This document shows, piece by piece, positions 51,301 to 60,300 of a DNA stretch of 64,000 nt. Source of the stretch: Echinostoma caproni (Eukaryota; Platyhelminthes; Trematoda; Plagiorchiida; Echinostomatidae); contig UZAN01040575.1 of NCBI GenBank assembly GCA_900618425.1, positions 1-64,000 on the forward strand, read 5' to 3'. Position 1 is the first letter of the stretch. Each line of letters starts with the position of its first letter. Under the pieces are notes generated by a model. It was not told the origin of the DNA and did not search any database. It worked only from the letters and a program-made list of their open reading frames with translations. The position numbers were made by a program, and so were the translations under genes.

Positions 51301-54300
51301 AGAGTTTAGTTTCCGGGCTCAGCCAACAAGAAATTCTGTTGTATAATCACAAGACTACTCACCTCGTTTAGAACTTCAAACCGGTTTATAGAAACCAGAC
51401 CATAAAAATACTCGGTAAAGGATGGTTGTTTATTACCGAAACATTTTCTAAACATTTCCTAGGCGACTAAACAAAACTCACTCTGTTCTGTCAATCAAAT
51501 AAACCTCAAATAAATTCCTTAATAAGGCACAGCATTGAGGAATAAGTTGCAGATATTTACACATTAATGATATAGTTATTCATAATCTGTTGAAAATACC
51601 CCGAACAGACATAATACTTCTGAATGTGGAGCGGTTCATGGACGCCTACTCAATAATCAAAATATTTAGTCTATTGCTTTTTCACGCTGTAGGTAAATTA
51701 CGCGCCCACCGGCCAAATGTCTCTCTCTTGTTCGCATTCTTTCTACATAGTACTTCAACATCAGTGTACATATGCATTATATTTCACACCATCTACACCG
51801 TATTCGGTTTTTACACAAACGTAATATTCAAAGAGAACAATGCAAGGCGAGCCACGTACTCAAAATGCATCACAAACCAGTTCGGTCTGCAAGAAGCACA
51901 CGAACACAAACACACACCAAACAATGATGGTCTCATTCATCAGCAAACTGTCTGGATTGTTTATTCACTAATTTCTACATAAATACTATGTACATTTCAC
52001 GCGTTCAAAATAAAATAAAAAACTGTAGAATCGGGCTGAAACTCGAAAATGTATCTGAATTCAATCAGTTTTGCCACTTCCAAACACTATCCTGTTTTGC
52101 ATCCTGTCTCTGTGATTTTCGATAGGATTTCAGTTTCCTTCACATTAAAATCGATTCATACGTTGTAATTGAAATGTTTTGATTGGTGAATTTTGTTTCT
52201 ACTGGGAACAATCAAACAAATATCGTGAAAGCGAACAACTTATTTCCACTTGGTAATTTACATGTATCGACTTCAGTAGAAGTGCAATAGATTTTCGAAT
52301 TATCCATGATGTGATCATAAACGATGTGGAAAATTGTCCCAATAAAACCGATAACTGACTAAGGTTACCATTTTGTCATTTCTGGTAATCTGTACTATTA
52401 GGCTCAGCTTTTTGCATTCCGTTTCTCAACTTACTTTGCTCCGCATTTAAAACAGTTTTCAAGACAACTTGGCCTGATTAATTAAGAATGCTTTTCATAT
52501 GGTGGGTTTCGAACCCATGAATGGATGTTGCCTTTGCTTTTTTACAGCTGAGCTATGAAGCCACACCGATAGCACTGATGTTTTGACATGGGATTCACCC
52601 ATCGAGCTTACAGAGGCATATGGCATTCGCCAGGTGGCACAGATAACTGTCACAATTAACTAAGAGGTTCATTGGCAAAATTGGATGGTTGTTTCCCGAT
52701 TTTCTTGATTTCAGCATCAGTCAACGAAAAGAAAATCACTGTCGTGTATAAGCCGTTCTCATTTAATGAAGTTGATCCGTGTACGTTAGATTTGTTTTCC
52801 CCCGTTAGTAGAACAATTTACAGACCACTTACTGATTCGTCCACGTTTTGGTTTGTAATAAATAGGTATTGACTCGACAACGAACCTTATTTGAAAAAAC
52901 TCGCAAGTTTCTTAAAGACAAATGGAAAGCAGATGTAAAGCGCATGCTGGACGCGGAAAACAGTCTGATCAAAACAAAATCCGCATATTATCAGCGTTGT
53001 CAGACAGGAGTCAAACTGCGCGAAGAATTAGCAATGGCCCAGAACCAACTGAATGAAATGAATGCTGGTTTGGTAGCTTCTGGGTTGGGTTCCGGCAGCA
53101 CCAGTGGTCCAGTTAGCCCTGGTCCCGGATCTGTTGCTTCGGGACAGACTACTTCGTTGGTCAATACATCGAGTGGAACAACTCAATCTCAGACGGTGGG
53201 AAGTACGGCAAGCTTGACTCAGGATATCACGGATAGTGCGCCTGACTCTACGGCTACATCGTCCTCGTCCACATCGAACCAAGTGGCGAAGCAACGTGCA
53301 AAGGTCGAACGACTGGAGAAACAATTGAGTGATAATGACAAGAAGGTAATGCTTTTCAATATAAGTTAAAATATCATGGAGTTTGTTCAGTGTATCTCAA
53401 TACAACAATTAATGTTACGCTTCCCTTATACCCGATAAATGTCCCCAGGTAACTTTGAATTACTGTGCATTTTTAAATCCTCGAGATGAATAACACAAGC
53501 AATGCCTCAAGGGCACTTGTGATGTGTGCACAATGGTAATGTATACTAAATACCGGCTTAAGAAATTCTTTCATCTACTGTTCCTGACCATCTAGGTGTA
53601 GAACTAGATTTTTCCAAAACATTTCCACACTTGGCGGTCGTTCAATGTTTGCCCGAGATTCCAAAATTTGCCCATTATTCATGAGAACACAATATTTGAG
53701 TGAACCATTGTTTACAGTGATTCATCCACTACCCTGGACCAATTACATTGACATTTAGTGTGTTTCAGAATTTTTCTTTCACTCGTTCCAGTTGAGAGTG
53801 GCAATATGGATTTCTTTAGCCTTGGTGTGTATATGGTTCGCTCGCCGCCACAGCGGTTGCAAGGTAGGGTTATCTGTTCTCGTAAACATACGTCTGGTGT
53901 GCGTAGTCAAATCCTCATCAGTCTGACAGGGGATAGTGTGTGAAACGAAAGTAACATTTTAAGGGTTTTTAGGGAACTCAGTGCATGATCAGAAAAGCGG
54001 ATTAAGTGTCATCGAAAGACTTGAGTCAGTTTGGTGACGAACTAATTCCTTGCGCTCCCTCAAGCTACATCAGCAGTAAATAGTGGTATGTATTCATTGA
54101 AGGAAATTGTCTTGCAATGCTGTCAATACCTTTTACAAGAAAAACGTATACTACCAGCGCAGGTAGAATGTATTTATGATTGGTGTTCTTATAATATTGT
54201 GTGCTAAATGCAACTTACTCTTCTATCTTTTGTTCGTAGCACCAAAACAGCGTCACCTTTTAGGGGGAGATAGATATACAACGTTTTCTTTGGAGGCCTC

Positions 54301-57300
54301 TTAAATATTGTCATTTCAGATGAAGGTTATCAATGAATCGTTCGCGATACCCATTACTTTTAAGCATATCTTGTATATTGAGTGCTTCGTATATTAAGGT
54401 GGATTAGGATACCTCGAGAAAATGACAGAACTATTGACAGAAAGTCACGTAAAGCACAGGAAGCAAACAAACTGGGCGATACACCCACTGATTTTCTCTG
54501 CATTTGGATTCATGAGAATGCAAAGAAACCTAATCATATGTTTTACCTCAAGAACAGGAAGTTTACGTTCCGGATCCTGGACAGATTCAGTGATAATTTA
54601 TCTGTATAGTGGTTTTCGAGTTCTACAACCTGGCGCAGTTAGTTATTAGGGAAAAGCAATCAACTATCACAACATTATTCAAGGTTTGAACAACTTTTTC
54701 AGGTAAAATGACGTGTGCGATGATCAAACGCGTAAAGGCACAATGAATACTAAACCGAATTGAACTACTGTTTCGTTTGACCAAACGCTTTGTTCATTTT
54801 TTACTTCTCAAAGAGGAATATTTTAAGAAAATTCAATGGATTCAACGTGTTATTGAATAGTTCAGTCGCAGAGCTGTCTATTTTAGGGGNATGGTACTGT
54901 CCCATCAAAAGGTCTGGGGTAGGCCAGTGTTCGATCTAAATAGCCTTTGTTTGGAATAAAATATCGTTTCATTCTGTATCAGGCCGTGCCAATTTTCGTT
55001 GTGTATGATGCAACTCGTTACTTTTGTTATTCTATTTTCTTTTAACTTTGTAAAGGTTCGCTCTGCACCAGTGATCTTTCTCGTTATCTATCTTTCCCGT
55101 TATCTATCTACTGACTTATTTGCCAAATCATTAATATAACACGGGTTACGACGGTAGTGACAATTTCAATCACTTTGGCTGATCCTGAACAATATTAATT
55201 CTGTTTCTGATCAGACTGACGAAATTAACCCGGTCAATTATTGCGTAGATTCTGATAGGCTCGGCTATACATATTTCTCCGGCGTCTCAGATTTCAAGAT
55301 GCATCATCCGTACATGGTTGCCACTTATAAATCTGAGACTAATGGTTATTCACAGATCATCATTTTATTCCACCTTGCTTGCCGTCAAATTGCAGGAATG
55401 ATTATATTCTGAAAGACCACCAGTGACACTTTTCAGGATGCGGAGCATTCTTTCCTTTCCAGTTCTCTGTATTGTTAAATGCAGTCTAAAACCGTGAATC
55501 CCATTCCAAAGTGGCAATTGTAGTCCACCAATAAGTCGTGATCCGTCTACCTATTTGGTGTTCCAGAAAGGATGAACACTCACTCAGCTGGTATAACTCT
55601 TCTGCTCTTCGAGTGTAAAAGGGCGTCATGTGCAATTTCTAACAAAAATGACCGGAAGATTTATCTTTGTCTTCATTTTTACAGGGAACTGTTTGTTCGA
55701 GTAGTGAAACGGCTCTTAACGGTGCTTGGGATAGCCCCTCAGGTTTTATGCACACGAGATCCTTTAAATGAATCTATGAAGTTAATTTCTTATCCTATGA
55801 AATCAAAGAACTATAATAATATCATATTTATTGTATGTGTAGCAGAATTTAATCAGAACGATGGCATCCAAAATTTAATCCCTACATTTTCAAATAATTA
55901 GTGAACGAATAACAGAGATGTTGGGTTCATTTAACGATAGGCAGTAAATAAGGTTCGATGTTTCGGACAGGCAACTTGCAATTCTTTGTTGTCCAAACCC
56001 TATATGAAATATCTCAAAAACAGTTTACATTTCACTTGAACAGTTCTTTTCGAAACCGCTCTCAGGCCTCATTCATTTGTTTGTGACAGCGTACATTCAC
56101 TTGTCATCAGTTTATTGGAAGCGAATATAATTTGAGGACGAAACGGAAGTTGGAGATCGGGTATGTATGCCCATCAATTGTCAATTCAAGGTTAATAACT
56201 GTGAACTTATTTATTTTCCAACAATACATCCCTGCCAGAGTACCACTTCGATCAAAGGAAATCGATAATAATATAAAATTGTCCACTATTTGAATTACTA
56301 AACTTTGCCAAGCTGCACAGCTTTCGCTCGAGAAGCGCTTTGGAAATCCTATCCACGGGTCGAAGAACAGAACTACATGAAATTACCAACTATTTGTCGA
56401 ATACAATTCTGTCGTAAGAATAATGATCCAGATGCACATAAATCGACCCACTGGTTGGTGATGTGGAGGACTGACGCATTACTTCGTGTCATTATGTCCT
56501 GTCTTGTTTTGTGTCCAACGTCAATACACCGGCCTTACCTGACAATCATGGGAATATGGACAGGAATCTGAATTGGTTGCGGAAAAGGAAAGCACCAATT
56601 GATCAATGTGTGTACTACGTGTACTGCATCTCGCCGTAACTAATTGGAACACTTTTTCTCATCGATCGAGTTGAAACAAATAATGATCGAAAAGTCATGT
56701 ACTTAAATCTCGATTTTGCATCACCAGCACACTTTGTTAGGGAAGCGACAATTTATGTAATCCGGAGGGGATATTTTCGGATAGAAACAATTTTATTGAT
56801 AAAATCAAAAGAACGAGTTCTTCGGAATGGTCTGTAAGATGTTCCAGGGAACAAATCTCATCAGTACTTATTTTTATCCTTGCATTTTTGATGTGCGCCT
56901 AAACAAAGTTTGAACAGTTTTACTCTTCAAGTTGCGAAATATTTTCCCCGCTCTAATCCAGGAAATTGAACAGATGTATGCCTATCGAGAAGCAGTTGAA
57001 CAAGCCAATCATCGTTTGTGTGAGTTGGAAAAGAGCAAGGTACGTTTTAATTCCACACTTGTAAACAGAAACTTTTCAATTTACCACGCCTTCTTTCCCA
57101 CCTCACGGATATTCATGGTTTCAGAAAATAATCTCAGATTTATCTAATTTCGGTCTGGTTTGGTTCAAATCCAGTTAAATATTCAATGTTCGTCTTTGGT
57201 TACCATATAATATCATTGGTATGACATATTTTGGACAGTAATTTGTACTGAAATAACAAATGCGGCATAATGTACAGACATGTTATTTTCACTTCGCATA

Positions 57301-60300
57301 CCCTCGAACACTGAGAAACAAATTGGTTCTTCTGTTGTTTCACCGCCGATTGCGTAGAATCATTGTAACAATTATACGATAGCCTAAACAGTAAAATAAA
57401 ATTTATTTCCGTAAACAATCCTGGTTTTCCACTTTTTTTCCGGAAAAAGCGTTCATTTGTCTCCCGTTTTTATCGGGGTTGGGCGAATAGATATTTATCA
57501 GTTGAAAAAGTGTGCGAAAAATCTTGGACTTCTTTTATCGGTGTCCAGAAACGATTTTTGGTCCAAGTGCATATTTTTAGGGTGAGAGTAGCGTAGACAG
57601 TGGTGCTGTCAGTCTTTCTTTTAGATAAGACAAGACAATTGACCTATAACAAAACCATACATGACCCGGTTCATTCAATGGATGACAGTTAATATCAATA
57701 TTCGTTGGCAATTTTCACACTATTGGACATAAGGGTTTCGGTGTACGAGTCTTTCTCATGAAATGAAACTCAGTTAACAATCGGGACCTCAAAGGCCAAT
57801 TTTCTTACGAAATTTTATTAGTTCTTTGGAAGCATTTACTATGCGCCATTGCGGTTTCTTCCGGATCACCAAAGCTAGGCACTCGAAACCCGATTGGGAT
57901 TAGTTGAACTGAACAAAACAGTTCCTCTCCGAATTTATTGGGTTCCCATTGTGCTATAAGAAATCGAGATATGTTTTACCCTGGATGGTCGAACTATGAC
58001 AACATGTACTTAGCTCTCTTTTTATGTTCTCCATTCATATATTGGAGTCAGGAATCGTTTGTTTTTCTTTAGAAGTGCAAACCTACTTTACATTTCCAGA
58101 CTGGTCGTTTACAGCTGATTTTGATTCGTCTCAGAACCTCTGCAAACACGGTTTCACTTCTGCTTGTGGTCAGAATCTGATGGACTGCCGATTAGATCTG
58201 ACAACAAACCAAATGAATAGGTAAAACGCTAATCAAATAATGACATCAATGTGGTAGCTGAAAATGTTTAGACCTGAACTAAAGCACTCACTGATTTACT
58301 GAGCGGGAAGCAGTTTTTTATTTGAACCCTACAGAACGTGTGCAGTTTCACTAACTAATATAGAATTGTAGTCTGTGGTCGGTTACATCACCGACTCGTT
58401 TTGTGAGTTATCGTGGAAGTATTAGAACTTTTGAAATTATAATGTTTTTCAGGACATCATAACGAATGTTGCCCCAAAGCTGACAGATTAACGAATAAGG
58501 TTTGTGGCTTCTTTTGCCCCGGCTGCCTAATATAACACTCAGTTTCGCACCGATATTAGACTTCTATTTGCAAACGTTTCGTACAACTGAAGATTATCTC
58601 ATGCTTAATTATAAATGTTATCCGCATATAGGTATGCACAATGCATATTTAAATGAATCGATTTTCAGTGAACTGGACTTTGATTCGAAAGAGCGGGTTT
58701 TCCGGTAGAGTTTAAGTATCATAAAAACTCTGTTACTTTATCCACTTACCATATGAGATCTATGGAATTCATAAACTGCCGCTTACGTGGATCACTTTAT
58801 CACATCAGTATTAAGCTTTAATTTGCACTGATAAGTGGCCGTTTTGATTACTCTATATCGGTTAATGATAAAAGAGTTGGAATGCAAATCCAGAATGCAA
58901 GTAAACTAGGTCTTCATTGAAAGTGATTAGATACAGGAGCATCGGCTTTTGAGACATTCGATCACACGAGTTCATTGTATTTAACCGGTGATGGTGGTGG
59001 TCCTTAAGTTTTCCAGCGTTCAGAGTGTACAGCACAGTGCCGGAGCACAAATGCGCCTTGAAAATATGTGGCGCAAAAGTCCGCTGGGATCCTTGTATAC
59101 AAATAATGCAAGCGGTATTTTACCTGAAGCCTACTTTTGGCTTAAATTTATTTTGGAAAACACTTTTTATCAAGGTTCTTCTGTTACTTCTTTTCTCAAC
59201 TTTGTGGAAGACGCAGAGTTTGTTTTGCAGCACAGAATACATGCAAAGCTACGAAAATCCCTCCTAATGAAAATATAAAGAGTTAGTTTTGGTAAAATGC
59301 CATCTGCACAATGTTTCACTTGTGGACCAGCGAACTTTGAGAAAAAGTGCTGAAATGTAGGGTTTTAGTTGCGGATTCCAATACAAACGTCAGAACTATG
59401 ACTGACGTGTTTATTTAAGCTGTTAGATTCATTTTCTCAAGTTTGTGATTATCGAGTTTTGTTTATTAATGTTAGCAGAGTACAGTTATTTTAGTTCGCA
59501 CATTTATCAATAACGCTACAGATCATGGTTGCCAATAACTCTAAAACCCGGTACTCACCCTTTGACCCATGGGTGTAATTAGACTCAAAGTGGTCGCAGA
59601 ATGAGAACAAAGTTCATTCCAGAAATTTACTCGGGTACAGGTTTATGTTTTGGCAAGCGTCACGCTAAATCGATAGATCTTGTGCTTTTGTAGTACCGAT
59701 TTGTACATTATATTTTTGCATGGTGGAAAACATTTTTTAATTTGTAATGACCGGCAGTTATTATAGTAAACTGTGATATCCCGCAACAATTAATCCTTTT
59801 ATATACAAATGTTAAGGAGGTCAATGTCTAACAGTGAGCATGAATGACTACCGTTATCTTTTAGTATTCACTCAGATCAGAGTTACGAGAGTTAACACTA
59901 AGTAGAGTTTAGCTAACATGCAGCAAAAAACCGGTATTTATTATTTGCACACTATATCTTTCATTGAACCGGTTGGCTGATCGCTCTTTACGGGAGAATC
60001 TATTGTATCTTCTCACCTATGAAGTCATGTTCCATATTGATTTCTGTTGGCGATAGCTAAGAATATCCGACAGATTTAGGGCATCGGTAGACGAACTGTT
60101 GAAAATCGGTTCTCGTAGCTCGGCGAACGGATGAAAATGAATCTAAGCCCTGTATTATGGTTTCCTCAAATCAGATCATGATATGCGGTAAATATGCAGA
60201 ATTTCTCCCATTTTTGCAAACTATTTAAGAAATTCCATTGACGTCGAAAGCGAAATTATAAAGATTGGTTGAGCGAAAACTGAAGTTTTCTTATCTGACG

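Larger units (their letters stand above)
40572..52865 (+). other. Intron 5 of the F-BAR gene, 12.3 kb
   Basis: Bounded by GTGAGT and AATAAATAG, phase 0. Contains a Penelope-like fragment on the minus strand (49745-50410) and a tRNA-derived repeat on the minus strand (52500-52632) just before exon 6. The remaining 9 kb is AT-rich with chance frames up to 132 codons (for example 41556-41918, 48501-48899 and 51590-51982), none recognisable. Confidence 0.6.

Noticed and set aside
51590..51982. 130-codon plus-strand open frame with hydrophobic stretch
   Set aside because: Membrane-like residues come from T-rich DNA; no start context or homology seen.
53028..53324. 98-codon minus-strand frame with Arg/Cys/Ser-rich content
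   Set aside because: It is the antisense shadow of the Ser/Thr/Gly-rich exon 6.
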